Assembly: GCA_929200255.1 (NCBI GenBank)
Contig: CAKMYZ010000002.1
Span: 124,001-188,000 of the forward strand
Direction of reading: 5' to 3'
Source of the DNA: an uncultured Alphaproteobacteria bacterium
Lineage (GTDB): Bacteria; Pseudomonadota; Alphaproteobacteria; Rhodobacterales; Rhodobacteraceae
Length of the DNA stretch: 64,000 nucleotides
Shown: one piece after another, positions 8,361 to 17,239 of the stretch
Numbering within the stretch: the stretch's first letter is position 1
Layout of the letters: the number at the start of each line of letters is the position of its first letter
The notes under the pieces: generated by a model
The model's database searches: none
What the model was told of the DNA's origin: nothing
The model's input: the letters and a program-made list of their open reading frames with translations, nothing else
Position numbers and translations under genes: made by a program

Positions 8361-10151
8361 ATGGCCCCGCCCACCCCAACCCCCCGCAGCAAGAGAGATC
8401 AATCCGCAGCAACCCTCTTTTGGTGGCTGTGGCGTGACTACCTGCGCAATCACAGATGGCTTTTGGTTGGCGCAGTCGTGCTGATGATGATCGAAGGGTC
8501 CATGCTGGCGCTGATCAGCCGCATGATCCAACCCATGTTTGATGATGTTTTCGCAAAAGGTGACCGCAGCGCGCTGTATTTTGTGGGCTTTGCGATCATG
8601 GGCATTTTCTTTGTGCGCGCACTCACGTCATCGGGGCAACGTATCCTGATGTCGCTGATCAAACTTCTGGCCGCGGCAGATATGCGCAAGCATTTATTGC
8701 GTCACATGATGACGTTGGACAGCGGGTTTTTCCAGTTACACCCGCCGGGACAATTGATTGAACGGGTGCAAGGCGACGTCGGTGTGATCAACGGGGTCTG
8801 GAGCAGCATTCTGACGGCCGTTGCACGCGATTTGGTGTCATTGATGGGACTTCTGGCGGTGGCCCTGTGGATCGACTGGCGCTGGACGTTGATTGCCGTT
8901 GTCGGCATTCCATTGCTCATCCTGCCCTCATTGCTGGTTCAGGCCTATATCCGCCGTAGGGCCCGCAACTCGCGCGAAATCGCCGGGCGTGTTTCGACAC
9001 GGCTGGATGAGGTGTTCCATGGCATTAATCCGGTCAAACTGAATTCCCTCGAGGACTATCAGGCAAAGCGGTACGATGATCTGATCCGCGAAGGCGTTGA
9101 CGCCAGCATGCGCACCTCTGTCGGGCAGGCCGCTGTGCCCGCCATGATCGATATCATGACGGGTATCGGTTTTCTGGGGGTAATGCTCTACGGCGGTTCT
9201 GAAATCATCGCTGGCGAAAAGACCAACGGTGAGTTCATGGCGTTCTTTACTGCCATGTCGCTGGCCTTTGATCCGCTGCGCCGTCTGGGTTTGGTCAGTG
9301 GGCAGTGGCAAATGGCCGCCGCCAGTGTAGAGCGGCTCCAGCATGTGCTGAACCTCAAGCCAACGATACTGTCCCCCGCAAAAGCCGGTCCTGTGCCGTC
9401 TGGCTCGCCAGCGATTGCATTGCGAGATGTGCAAATGAACTATGGCGACCTACCGGTCTTGCGTGGCGCGAATTTCACAGCCGAGGCTGGCAAGACCACA
9501 GCCCTTGTTGGTGCCTCCGGTGCCGGCAAAAGCACCGTCTTTAACGTGCTGACCCGCCTGATTGAGCCAAGTGAGGGTAAAGTCACGATTGATGACATTC
9601 CGATCACAGAGTTTGACCTTACGGAATTGCGCGGACTTTTCTCTGTTGTCGCCCAGGATGCCGCTCTGTTTGACGAAACGCTGCGCGACAACATTCTGCT
9701 GGGGCGCGAGGATGTTGATGATGCATATCTGCAAGACGTGCTGGATGCGGCGCATGTCTCGGATTTCCTGCCAATGCTGCCCAACGGGTTGGATAGCCCG
9801 GCAGGGCCGCGCGGCTCAAACCTGTCCGGCGGACAACGGCAACGTGTAGCGATTGCACGCGCCTTGCTGCGGGATACGCCAATCCTGCTGCTTGATGAGG
9901 CAACCAGCGCGCTTGATACGAAATCAGAGAAGATTGTGCAGACAGCACTGGAGAAGCTTTCGACGGGGCGCACAACCTTGGTCATCGCGCACCGCCTATC
10001 AACCATTCGCAATGCGGATTCCATTGTCGTGATGGACAAGGGCCAAGTCGTTGATCAGGGCGACCATGAAACGCTGATCGCGCGCGGCGGCATTTATGCA
10101 GACCTGCATCGGCTGCAATTTTCACAAGACGAAAGCGACAAGAATGATTGA
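8361..10151 (+). CDS. ABC exporter, fused membrane and ATPase domains (MsbA-like)
   Basis: The 596-residue half-transporter has an N-terminal six-helix membrane domain (about residues 30-330) and a C-terminal ATPase domain. Walker A is GASGAGKST, the signature is [10 protein letters not shown], Walker B is ILLLDEATSALD and the switch histidine lies in VIAHRLST. It should work as a homodimer in the inner membrane. The best family match is the lipid A or multidrug exporter group of MsbA; the substrate is not shown. Its last 8 bases overlap the ygfZ start, so the two are co-transcribed. Confidence 0.93.
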   Translation: MAPPTPTPRSKRDQSAATLFWWLWRDYLRNHRWLLVGAVVLMMIEGSMLALISRMIQPMFDDVFAKGDRSALYFVGFAIMGIFFVRALTSSGQRILMSLIKLLAAADMRKHLLRHMMTLDSGFFQLHPPGQLIERVQGDVGVINGVWSSILTAVARDLVSLMGLLAVALWIDWRWTLIAVVGIPLLILPSLLVQAYIRRRARNSREIAGRVSTRLDEVFHGINPVKLNSLEDYQAKRYDDLIREGVDASMRTSVGQAAVPAMIDIMTGIGFLGVMLYGGSEIIAGEKTNGEFMAFFTAMSLAFDPLRRLGLVSGQWQMAAASVERLQHVLNLKPTILSPAKAGPVPSGSPAIALRDVQMNYGDLPVLRGANFTAEAGKTTALVGASGAGKSTVFNVLTRLIEPSEGKVTIDDIPITEFDLTELRGLFSVVAQDAALFDETLRDNILLGREDVDDAYLQDVLDAAHVSDFLPMLPNGLDSPAGPRGSNLSGGQRQRVAIARALLRDTPILLLDEATSALDTKSEKIVQTALEKLSTGRTTLVIAHRLSTIRNADSIVVMDKGQVVDQGDHETLIARGGIYADLHRLQFSQDESDKND

Positions 10152-10878
10152 CCGCAGCGTCCTGGCCATTGGCGGCGCTGACCGCCTGTCCTTCCTACAA
10201 GGGCTGGTGACAAATGATGTGTCCAAAGCGGACGGCGGGATCATCTACACAGCACTTCTAACGCCGCAAGGCAAATTCATCGCGGACTTTTTTGTGCTGG
10301 GTCAGGATGATCGGCTTTTGATCGATGTGGCGACATCGCACCTGCAAATGCTCGGACAGAGGCTGATGATGTATCGGCTGCGCGCGGATGTTACGATTGA
10401 ACCGACCGACCTTGTTGTCTCGCGCGGGACGGACGACATGCCTGACGGCGCCTTCGCTGACCCACGCCACCCAGCTCTTGGATGGCGTGCCTATGGAGAC
10501 AGCGATGTAAGTGTGCCGACAGACTGGGACGCCATCCGCGTTGCAAATCTGATCCCCGCCACGGGCGTTGAGCTGACGGATGATACCTATATTCTCGAGG
10601 CTGGGTTTGAGGCGCTCAACGGTGTCGATTTCAAAAAAGGGTGCTTTGTCGGGCAGGAAATTGTCGCGCGGATGAAGCACAAGACGACACTTAAGAAGGG
10701 CATCGCACGGGTGAAAATCGTAGGCGTTGCGAAAACTGGTGATGCAGTCACGGCAGATGGCAAACCGGCAGGCACATTGCATACGGTCGCGGGCGACACC
10801 GGGCTGGCCTATCTGCGGTTTGATCGGGCAGAGGGTATGATGCAGGCGGGTGATGCCACCCTGACCCGCATCAAGTAA
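10144..10878 (+). CDS. ygfZ: Folate-binding Fe-S assembly/repair protein YgfZ
   Basis: The 244-residue protein starts at the ATG at 10144, inside the end of the ABC gene; an upstream in-frame start would overlap that gene further and adds nothing recognisable. The family signature K-G-C-F-V-G-Q-E is present as FKKGCFVGQEIVARMKHK, with the conserved cysteine. YgfZ (IBA57 in mitochondria) is related to the glycine-cleavage T protein, binds tetrahydrofolate and supports a subset of Fe-S enzymes. The N-terminal SFLQGLVTNDV and the GLAYLR near the end also fit. Confidence 0.93.
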   Translation: MIDRSVLAIGGADRLSFLQGLVTNDVSKADGGIIYTALLTPQGKFIADFFVLGQDDRLLIDVATSHLQMLGQRLMMYRLRADVTIEPTDLVVSRGTDDMPDGAFADPRHPALGWRAYGDSDVSVPTDWDAIRVANLIPATGVELTDDTYILEAGFEALNGVDFKKGCFVGQEIVARMKHKTTLKKGIARVKIVGVAKTGDAVTADGKPAGTLHTVAGDTGLAYLRFDRAEGMMQAGDATLTRIK

Positions 10879-10881
10879 AGC

Positions 10882-11445
10882 TCAAGCGCGCTCTGAGTAC
10901 TCGAACGTCTCTGTATTGACGACGATATCTTCGTCCTGCCCCACGAAGGGCGGGATCATCACGCGCACACCATTGTCGAGCGTTGCGGGCTTAAAGCTGT
11001 TGGCAGCCGTTTGACCTTTGACCACCGGCTCAGTCTCTACAACCTTGCAAATCACCTTTTGCGGCAGGCTGACGTTCAGCGCCTCTTCGCCGTAGTATTC
11101 GATCTGGACGGTCATCCCGTCCTGCAGGAACGGACGGCGATCACCCAGAATATCGGCAGGCAGGGCGATCTGCTCATAGGTTTCGCTATCCATAAAGGTC
11201 AGCATATCGCCATCCTCAAACAAGAATTGCTGATCTTTCTGATCCAGACGCACGCGCTCTACCTTATCAGCCGAACGGAAGCGTTCGTTCAGCTTGCGGC
11301 CATCGCGCAAGTTTTTCAGCTCGACCTGTGCAAAGGCGCCACCCTTGCCGGGCTTCACGTGATCAACCTTCACGGCGCCCCACAGGCCGCCCTCATGTTC
11401 CAGAACATTGCCGGGGCGGATCTCGTTACCGTTGATTTTGGGCAT
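10882..11445 (-). CDS. efp: Elongation factor P
   Basis: The 187-residue protein has the three-domain length of EF-P. The tip lysine that is modified in many bacteria is K34, in KPGKGGAF. The central stretch SDTYEQ-like [13 protein letters not shown] and the C-terminal [21 protein letters not shown] are typical. EF-P relieves ribosome stalling at consecutive prolines. The gene is convergent with ygfZ, 3 bases apart, and divergent from the small conserved gene at 11665. Confidence 0.97.
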   Translation of the reverse strand: MPKINGNEIRPGNVLEHEGGLWGAVKVDHVKPGKGGAFAQVELKNLRDGRKLNERFRSADKVERVRLDQKDQQFLFEDGDMLTFMDSETYEQIALPADILGDRRPFLQDGMTVQIEYYGEEALNVSLPQKVICKVVETEPVVKGQTAANSFKPATLDNGVRVMIPPFVGQDEDIVVNTETFEYSERA

Positions 11446-11557
11446 GGGTCACTCTGTCTCAGCTTCTTGGTCAAGGTTGAATGAAGGGTTTCCGAGGCTA
11501 TATCTTCAGCATGGCAGCCTGACAAGCGCATCAGAGCTGGGGACATTCACACAACCC

Positions 11558-11582
11558 AGCTATGCACTGTGTGCATGGCTGC
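11558..11582. repeat. Imperfect inverted repeat in a divergent promoter region
   Basis: CAGCTATGCAC and GTGCATGGCTG face each other across a short centre. The repeat lies in the 219-base gap between efp and the plus-strand gene at 11665, about 85 bases before that gene. It could be an operator for either gene or an RNA hairpin. No regulator is known from the sequence. Confidence 0.35.
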
Positions 11583-11664
11583 CATTCCAAAAGAGCGCCC
11601 CCGAATCGATCAAGAAGATGCATAAAGGCCAACACGCGGGAGCTACAAGAGCAAAAAAGGAAAC

Positions 11665-11991
11665 ATGATGAGAGAATTCGTCGACGGTACGGCCTTCAAT
11701 AATGAACAAGGCAACCGTGCCCGCAAGCTCTTTGCTGCCGTCGTCCTCGCCGCGTTGGATGATGCGATTGCGGACGACAAGAAATACGGCAACGGTCCAG
11801 AGCAGATCGCGCGTTGGGCGCGATCACGTGACGGACGTGAAGTTTTGTCTTGCGCCGGTATTGACCCAAACGAGCGTGTCGTGAACGGCCTTATGGAATT
11901 CGTTGGCAAAGGTGTACGTACATCTGTCGCCCTGTCGCGCGAAGAAAGCGAACGCCGCAATGCAGCTGAGCAGGAAGCACGCGCCGCCTAG
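11665..11991 (+). CDS. Small conserved alphaproteobacterial protein (DUF6280-like)
   Basis: The 108-residue protein follows AAAAAAGGAAAC; two adjacent ATG codons (11665 and 11668) are possible starts. It is soluble and mostly helical, with a basic first half and a C-terminal helix rich in E, R and A. Key stretches are FVDGTAFNNEQGNRARKLF and RWARSRDGREVLSCAGIDP. I recall similar proteins under the name DUF6280 in Rhodobacteraceae, but cannot confirm it here. No function is known. A strong terminator follows, so it is a single-gene unit. Confidence 0.7.
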   Translation: MMREFVDGTAFNNEQGNRARKLFAAVVLAALDDAIADDKKYGNGPEQIARWARSRDGREVLSCAGIDPNERVVNGLMEFVGKGVRTSVALSREESERRNAAEQEARAA

Positions 11992-12011
11992 AATATCATT
12001 TGAGTATTGAC

Positions 12012-12046
12012 AAAAAGACGCGGCCCTTTGAGGCCGCGTCTTTTTT
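12012..12046 (+). terminator. Strong rho-independent terminator
   Basis: GACGCGGCC (12017-12025) pairs with GGCCGCGTC (12032-12040) over a 6-base loop. A run of A precedes it and TTTTTT follows (12041-12046), so it can serve both the plus-strand gene at 11665 and the convergent minus-strand gene at 12049. Confidence 0.93.
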
Positions 12047-12048
12047 GT

Positions 12049-12627
12049 TCAACCGCCGCCAAACATGATTGCAAAGATCAAAAAAGGGGCAAACTCTATC
12101 GCGCCCAGCAGGGTGATCAGTCCCCGCATCCATATCCCTTCAAATCGCCGCCACAAGATTGCGCAGCACAACAGAGACAGCGCGACCTCAACCGGCCCGA
12201 CGATCTTGCCGTATTGCGCTGGGTCCCAATAGCTGACCGGGCTTTCGAAAATCCAGTTGGTGATCGGCCAGAAATGCGCCCGCCCGTCATCATGATGAAA
12301 GGCGAAGTCTAAACCAAGGTGCAGAAACGCCGCCCCGCAGAGTGCAATTAGCAAAGGTGATCGTGCCATGAACGCCCATACAAGGGCCACGCCCCACAGG
12401 ATGATCGAATTGTCCATCCGGAAGATGCTTTGCCAATCATCCGAAAAATAAAGCTGTCCAAACACCACATTCGGTGATGTTCCCAGAACCTGCAAATGCC
12501 ATCCCACCAGCAGGTAGAGTGACAGGTCCGGTAACAACGACCCGGCAAAGGCCGCCGCAGTCACCTTCGCCTGTCCGGCCCGGCCAAATGCCGTCATGCC
12601 AAAAATCAGATGCGCCGGCGTGTTCAT
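12049..12627 (-). CDS. Conserved inner-membrane protein (YdjM/DUF457-like hydrolase group)
   Basis: The 192-residue protein starts at the ATG at 12625-12627, behind GGGGAAAG. It opens [16 protein letters not shown] and has about four hydrophobic segments. [12 protein letters not shown] and [18 protein letters not shown] supply the aspartates and histidines of the YdjM-like, metal-dependent membrane hydrolase group. Relatives are often mis-named CobQ because, as here, they sit beside cobQ. The activity is unproven. It is divergent from cobQ with 52 bases between the starts. Confidence 0.7.
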   Translation of the reverse strand: MNTPAHLIFGMTAFGRAGQAKVTAAAFAGSLLPDLSLYLLVGWHLQVLGTSPNVVFGQLYFSDDWQSIFRMDNSIILWGVALVWAFMARSPLLIALCGAAFLHLGLDFAFHHDDGRAHFWPITNWIFESPVSYWDPAQYGKIVGPVEVALSLLCCAILWRRFEGIWMRGLITLLGAIEFAPFLIFAIMFGGG

Positions 12628-12679
12628 GGTCTTTCCCCGCGCCCTTTGCGCCCCTATGACGTTAGACGAGGGGGCAGCG

Positions 12680-14125
12680 ATGACCAAGTCAATCATGATT
12701 CAAGGCGCAGGTTCGAACGTGGGGAAATCCATGCTTGTGGCAGGCATTGCGCGCGCCTGCGTGCGGCGGGGCATGTCGGTTGCACCTTTCAAACCACAAA
12801 ACATGTCCAACAACGCCGCCGTGACCATCGATGGCGGTGAGATCGGGCGCGCGCAGGCGCTGCAAGCGCTGGCCTGCGGGTTGGAGCCTTTGGTGGATAT
12901 GAACCCGGTCCTGCTCAAGCCAGAGTCCGAGGTCGGCGCGCAGGTCATCCTGCAAGGCAAGCGGTACGCAACGATGAAAGCCCGCGACTATGGCAAACAC
13001 AAAGCAACACTTATGCCTGCCGTCTTGGAAAGCTTTGCGCGGATTGGCCAAGGGCGCGATCTGGTCATTGTCGAAGGGGCCGGTAGCCCCGCCGAAGTCA
13101 ACCTGCGCGCGGGCGATATTGCCAACATGGGCTTTGCCGCAGCGGCAGAGGTGCCGGTTGTCCTGATCGGTGATATCGACCGCGGCGGTGTGATTGCCCA
13201 GCTTGTCGGGACACACGCGGTATTACCCTCTGATGATGAAGCCTGGGTCAAAGGCTTCGCCATCAACAAATTTCGCGGTGATCCGACCCTTTTTGCCGAC
13301 GGAATGAAGATTATCGCAACCCGGACCGGTTGGGCGCCCCTGGGCATCGTGCCGTGGTTCAGGGACGCATGGAAACTGCCCGCCGAAGATGTCATGGATA
13401 TCGCGAGCCATCAGGGCGGCACGCTCAAAATCGCTGTGCCCCGCCTGAACCGCATCGCCAACTTCGATGATCTGGACCCGCTCAAGGCCACACCCGGCGC
13501 CAGCGTCGAAATGATCACCGAGGGTCGGCCTCTGCCCAGCGATGCTGACCTCGTGATCATTCCCGGCTCAAAATCCACCATCGCCGATCTGGCGCATTTT
13601 CGTGCGCAAGGATGGGACATCGACCTGCAGGCGCATCTGCGGCGCGGCGGGCATGTTTTGGGTATCTGCGGCGGCTATCAGATGCTCGGGATGGAAATCG
13701 CAGACCCAGATGGGATCGAAGGGCCGCCCTCAAGCGTGGCCGGGTTGGGGTTGCTCAACGTGCGCACGGTCATGGTGCCCGAAAAACGCCTCGCCTTGTC
13801 ACAGGCCACCTATCTGCCTACCGGCGACGCGGTCAGTGGCTATGAGATCCACATCGGCACGACAGAGGGACCGGACTGCGCCCAAGGGTGGCTTTCACTG
13901 GGTGGCCGCAAGGAAGGCGCCGCATCGGCAGATGGACGTGTGATGGGATGTTATCTGCACGGGCTCTTCACCGCCGACGCGTTTCGACAGGCCTATCTTG
14001 CCCGGCTTGGACGTCCCGTTGACGGGTTCGATTACGCGGGAAGTGTTCAGGTCACGTTAGATGCGCTTGCCGATCATCTGGAAGCGCATCTTGATATCGA
14101 TACCCTGCTTTCGCTGGCAGGCTAG
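12680..14125 (+). CDS. cobQ: Cobyric acid synthase
   Basis: The 481-residue amidotransferase adds four amide groups to the corrin ring in adenosylcobalamin synthesis, using glutamine and ATP. The start at 12680 follows GAGGGGG; the open frame upstream has no family similarity. The N-terminal P-loop is GAGSNVGKS, followed by [10 protein letters not shown]. The C-terminal glutaminase domain has the nucleophile cysteine in [10 protein letters not shown] and a histidine in YLHGLF. No other cobalamin genes are in the window. The stop overlaps the convergent PopZ-like gene by 4 bases. Confidence 0.96.
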   Translation: MTKSIMIQGAGSNVGKSMLVAGIARACVRRGMSVAPFKPQNMSNNAAVTIDGGEIGRAQALQALACGLEPLVDMNPVLLKPESEVGAQVILQGKRYATMKARDYGKHKATLMPAVLESFARIGQGRDLVIVEGAGSPAEVNLRAGDIANMGFAAAAEVPVVLIGDIDRGGVIAQLVGTHAVLPSDDEAWVKGFAINKFRGDPTLFADGMKIIATRTGWAPLGIVPWFRDAWKLPAEDVMDIASHQGGTLKIAVPRLNRIANFDDLDPLKATPGASVEMITEGRPLPSDADLVIIPGSKSTIADLAHFRAQGWDIDLQAHLRRGGHVLGICGGYQMLGMEIADPDGIEGPPSSVAGLGLLNVRTVMVPEKRLALSQATYLPTGDAVSGYEIHIGTTEGPDCAQGWLSLGGRKEGAASADGRVMGCYLHGLFTADAFRQAYLARLGRPVDGFDYAGSVQVTLDALADHLEAHLDIDTLLSLAG

Positions 14126-14811
14126 TCCAGACCAAGCTCTCGACCCAGAAGGGCCCGGCTAATCTCACGGCGCACAAGCTTGCGCACATTGCGCGTCATA
14201 CGCTCGCCCAGCTCGCCGGTCAGCTCTTCGTGAACGATGTCGATGATCATTGCGCGCAAGGCTTCCTCGGCCACAGCATCAGCAGTTCCGGCGGCAAGTA
14301 GATTGGTGATGCCGTCATCTTCCGGGCTGTCATTCTCGCCGTCAACCGATGGCAGGTTTTCGCCCACTTCTGGCGCATCATCGACCTCTGGTTCTGGCAT
14401 TTCGTCGGGCGTGCCCGAATCGTCCGGCGGTGCTTGAAAGGCACTAAATGCCCATGCCTCATCCTCGAAAGCCTCTCCTTCATCGGCTTCCCATTCGTCA
14501 GGTTGCGCTGTGATCGCCGCTTCAAGTTCGGCAACTTTTTCTTCCAACCCCTCAACCGCGTCGGGTTTTGCGCTCCTGAGCCGGTGAACGATATCAACCA
14601 CAGCTGCCTCAGGAGGTTCAGCAATTGTTGATGAATCAGGCACGGGCGCCATGCCCTCGGGCGCATTTTCACGCACCAGTTGTTCCGGCGTCAGCACCAA
14701 TCGTTCTGGTGTATCCTGTGGCAGATCTTTTTGCAGGTCTTTGTGCGACACAAAGTCCCGCACGGAAGAAACCAATGCATCGATCTCATCCGTACGTGCA
14801 GACTTGGACAT
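14122..14811 (-). CDS. Acidic PopZ-like protein (divergent DUF2497)
   Basis: The 229-residue protein has three parts. An N-terminal helix (about residues 8-24, [18 protein letters not shown]) matches in spacing the EEILASIRRIISED opening of DUF2497/PopZ proteins. A long acidic, proline-containing linker (about 95-175) is rich in D, E and P. A C-terminal helical end (about 183-225, with [13 protein letters not shown] and [12 protein letters not shown]) resembles the PopZ oligomerisation region. In many alphaproteobacteria the DUF2497 gene stands in a pcm-tolC-popZ-valS order, and pcm and tolC directly precede this gene; valS is 9 kb away. PopZ forms a polar hub that anchors ParB and recruits cell-cycle proteins. 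The identification is an inference from layout and neighbours. Confidence 0.6.
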   Translation of the reverse strand: MSKSARTDEIDALVSSVRDFVSHKDLQKDLPQDTPERLVLTPEQLVRENAPEGMAPVPDSSTIAEPPEAAVVDIVHRLRSAKPDAVEGLEEKVAELEAAITAQPDEWEADEGEAFEDEAWAFSAFQAPPDDSGTPDEMPEPEVDDAPEVGENLPSVDGENDSPEDDGITNLLAAGTADAVAEEALRAMIIDIVHEELTGELGERMTRNVRKLVRREISRALLGRELGLD

Positions 14812-14848
14812 TCCAACTCATCCCAATTTTGCACCCAGTAACAATTTG

Positions 14849-14863
14849 TTAGCCGTAATTTAA
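14849..14863. promoter_or_regulatory. CtrA-like site before the PopZ-like gene
   Basis: TTAG-N7-TTAA, one mismatch from the full CtrA box TTAA-N7-TTAA, lies 38 bases upstream of the start of the PopZ-like gene and inside the gap to tolC. CtrA is the cell-cycle response regulator of alphaproteobacteria. A chance match is possible in this AT-rich gap. Confidence 0.35.
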
Positions 14864-14882
14864 ACAATAGACAACCAGAGGA

Positions 14883-16247
14883 TTAATCTTTTCCGATTGC
14901 TTCCAGCACCCGATCTAACGCCTGACCCTGTTCAGAAATGATGGAAGGGGCGCCCTTTACCAGATTGTAGTACTCTGCGGGATCGTATTGTTGTACCGGC
15001 AGGTTCAGGTGGTCCGCCGTCAACAGGCCCATTGCCGAAAGAACAGCATATGACGCCACAACTTCGTCCGATTGCGCAGCAATCCGGTTGGCCTCGGCAT
15101 CCAGCAGTTCCTGCTCGGCGTTGAGCACATCCAACGTGGTCCGTGACCCCAATGTTGCCTCCTCACGCACGCCCTCAAATGCGGTGCGGGCCGCTGCGAT
15201 CTGGCGATCAGAGGCTTCGCGTGACGCCCGTGCGACCTGCAGTCGGGCATAAGCGTTTGTGACCTGCTGTTCGATACCCAGCATCGTCAGATGCAATCCG
15301 GCGCGGGCGGCATCGCGGCTTGATCGCACCTGGCGAATGCTGCTCTGGATGGCCCCACCGCTGTAGATCGGCCCGCCAACGGTCACGCCCACTTGCGCCG
15401 TTTCATTTGAATCCTGATCGGACGCAATAAAACTGTTCAGCGAAACCGACGGCAACCGTGCGGCTTCTGCCCGGCGGATCGCCAGCTCTGCCGCCGCGAC
15501 CGAGTGTTGCTGTTGCAAAATGCCGGGATGGTTGCGCAAAGCAAAGGCAATGGCATCGTTCAGACTGCGTGACACAGGTGCCGGTGACACATTGCGCGGA
15601 CCGGACGGCGCACGCCCCACCGCAATCCGGAATTCTTCGCCAGCGATGGCCAAATCACCTTGTGCGGCAGCCAAAAGGCTTCGTGCGGCTGCGAGGCGGG
15701 CCTCGGCCAATGCGACATCAGTGCGGGTGACTTCACCTACCTCAAACCGGTCTTGTGCCGCACGGAATTCCTGGGTGATGACGCGGACATTGTTCTGACG
15801 CAGTTGCAAGAACTCCTGCGCACTGCGCAAGTTCATATAGGATTGCACAGCACGCAGCAGCACGTCCTGCTCAACGCCGCGCAGCGACTGGCGCGTGGCC
15901 AGCACGGTTTCTTTTTGCGCCTCGACGGCAAGTCGGTTGGAACCGCCAGCGTAGAGGGTCAGATCAGCATTGAGCCGCGCCGTTGCCGAATCCGTCGTGG
16001 TTTCGATCGGGGCGTCGACTGATGTGCGGCTTGCCGAGTACGACCAGCTGATTACTGGGCGCAGCGCGGCGAATGCCTGTGCCACACCCTCGTCCGCGGC
16101 ACGTAACAACGCACGGTTTTGTTCTAACAGGCCAGAGTTGTCATAGGCTGACGTCAGCGCGTCAGATAGGGTTTCGGCCAGCACCTGCGCTGGCGCAAAC
16201 GTGGACAAGACCAATGCAACAACAGTTAATCTTTTCGTTCTGAGCAT
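14883..16247 (-). CDS. tolC: TolC-family outer-membrane channel protein
   Basis: The 454-residue protein begins with a signal peptide (MLRTKRLTVVALVLSTFAPA, cut near VLA). Two tandem outer-membrane efflux repeats follow, with TLSDALTSAYDNSGLLEQNRA at the start and long amphipathic helices. LDVLNAEQELLDAEANRI near the C-terminus is a well-conserved TolC segment. TolC trimers form the outer-membrane exit duct for type I secretion and multidrug efflux. It lies between pcm and the PopZ-like gene on the same strand. Confidence 0.93.
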   Translation of the reverse strand: MLRTKRLTVVALVLSTFAPAQVLAETLSDALTSAYDNSGLLEQNRALLRAADEGVAQAFAALRPVISWSYSASRTSVDAPIETTTDSATARLNADLTLYAGGSNRLAVEAQKETVLATRQSLRGVEQDVLLRAVQSYMNLRSAQEFLQLRQNNVRVITQEFRAAQDRFEVGEVTRTDVALAEARLAAARSLLAAAQGDLAIAGEEFRIAVGRAPSGPRNVSPAPVSRSLNDAIAFALRNHPGILQQQHSVAAAELAIRRAEAARLPSVSLNSFIASDQDSNETAQVGVTVGGPIYSGGAIQSSIRQVRSSRDAARAGLHLTMLGIEQQVTNAYARLQVARASREASDRQIAAARTAFEGVREEATLGSRTTLDVLNAEQELLDAEANRIAAQSDEVVASYAVLSAMGLLTADHLNLPVQQYDPAEYYNLVKGAPSIISEQGQALDRVLEAIGKD

Positions 16248-16301
16248 GCTGATACCTTATCTACTTTGATCCATTGCACGGCCCGCAGAACGGCTGTGCT
16301 T

Positions 16302-16955
16302 TCAGAGCGCAAACGCCGCGGGTTTTTCAAATCCCGACAGGACAGGCGCGCTTGCATTAAATGAGAACCGCCAGTTCATCATACCGTCGATCTTATAGCC
16401 GACGCGAATGACACCCAATGTGTCCTCGGAAAAGATGCAGGCAATCCGTCCGCCTTCCCGTACCTGGTCGGTCAAGGCAGGTGGCACCTCTTCAACGGCG
16501 CCCTGCACAACAATAATATCATAGGGGCCGGATTTGGCCGACCCTTCGGCCAATGGCCCTGCCATCACAGCGGCATTGTCAAATCCATGCTGCGAAAGGA
16601 TGCCTTGGGCTTCTTCCGCGCGCGCCTCATCATCTTCTACTCCCACAACGAAATCGCACATTCTTGCCAGAATGGCAGTCGAGTAGCCCAGTCCACACCC
16701 CACATCGAGCGCGACATGGTTGGGTTGAATATCCAGCGCATCAAGCATCTTGGCCAGCGTCCGCGGCTCCAACATCACCCGCCCCGGGCCCAACGCAAGG
16801 TTTTCGCCCACATAAGCCGCCTCGCGCAGATGATCCGGCACGAAGGCCTCGCGCGGGACCGAAAGCATCGCGTCGATAATCGGGAACTTTGTGACATCGG
16901 TGGGTCGCACTTGCGTATCAACCATCATTGTGCGGCGTGAGGTATAGTCGGTCAC
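16302..16955 (-). CDS. pcm: Protein-L-isoaspartate O-methyltransferase
   Basis: The 217-residue S-adenosylmethionine-dependent enzyme methylates isoaspartyl residues in aged proteins so that they can be repaired. The family region LEPRTLAKMLDAL is followed by the cofactor loop LDVGCGLGYSTAIL and the acidic GVEDDE. The last third (FNASAPVLSGFEKP) is typical of the short alphaproteobacterial form. The start codon at 16953-16955 opens MTDYTSRRTMMVDTQVRP. It is the first gene of the pcm-tolC-PopZ-like run. Confidence 0.9.
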   Translation of the reverse strand: MTDYTSRRTMMVDTQVRPTDVTKFPIIDAMLSVPREAFVPDHLREAAYVGENLALGPGRVMLEPRTLAKMLDALDIQPNHVALDVGCGLGYSTAILARMCDFVVGVEDDEARAEEAQGILSQHGFDNAAVMAGPLAEGSAKSGPYDIIVVQGAVEEVPPALTDQVREGGRIACIFSEDTLGVIRVGYKIDGMMNWRFSFNASAPVLSGFEKPAAFAL

Positions 16956-17239
16956 GATCTAAACTCTTTCGTTCAGTTTGCTTTTGAGCTTGATGCCATA
17001 GTTCCCTATGGGCGGCAACATTTGATCATGGGTATCTAAAGCGCAAGCCAGAACACCAACCCAAATTTCCTTACATGCAGATGGCGGCGAGGACGAGGAT
17101 CAGCACCGATTTGTTCCCTAATGTGGGTTTCTTGATAATTTTCACAAGGGGTGTATCGTTTCTTAGTCGAATATTTTGCGCAGCGCATCAGTCGCCGCGC
17201 GTCACGACATAGCACCGCTGGGGTGCAAAAGGAGGACTC

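Noticed and set aside
17071-17145. A 24-codon minus-strand frame with a GTG start and a lysine-rich then hydrophobic peptide, upstream of ugpB
   Set aside because: There is no ribosome site before the GTG and the frame is too short to judge; a chance reading is more likely.
17140-17239. A possible Pho box before ugpB
   Set aside because: Ugp operons are often phosphate-controlled, but I could not find two direct CTGTCAT-like half-sites with the right spacing.
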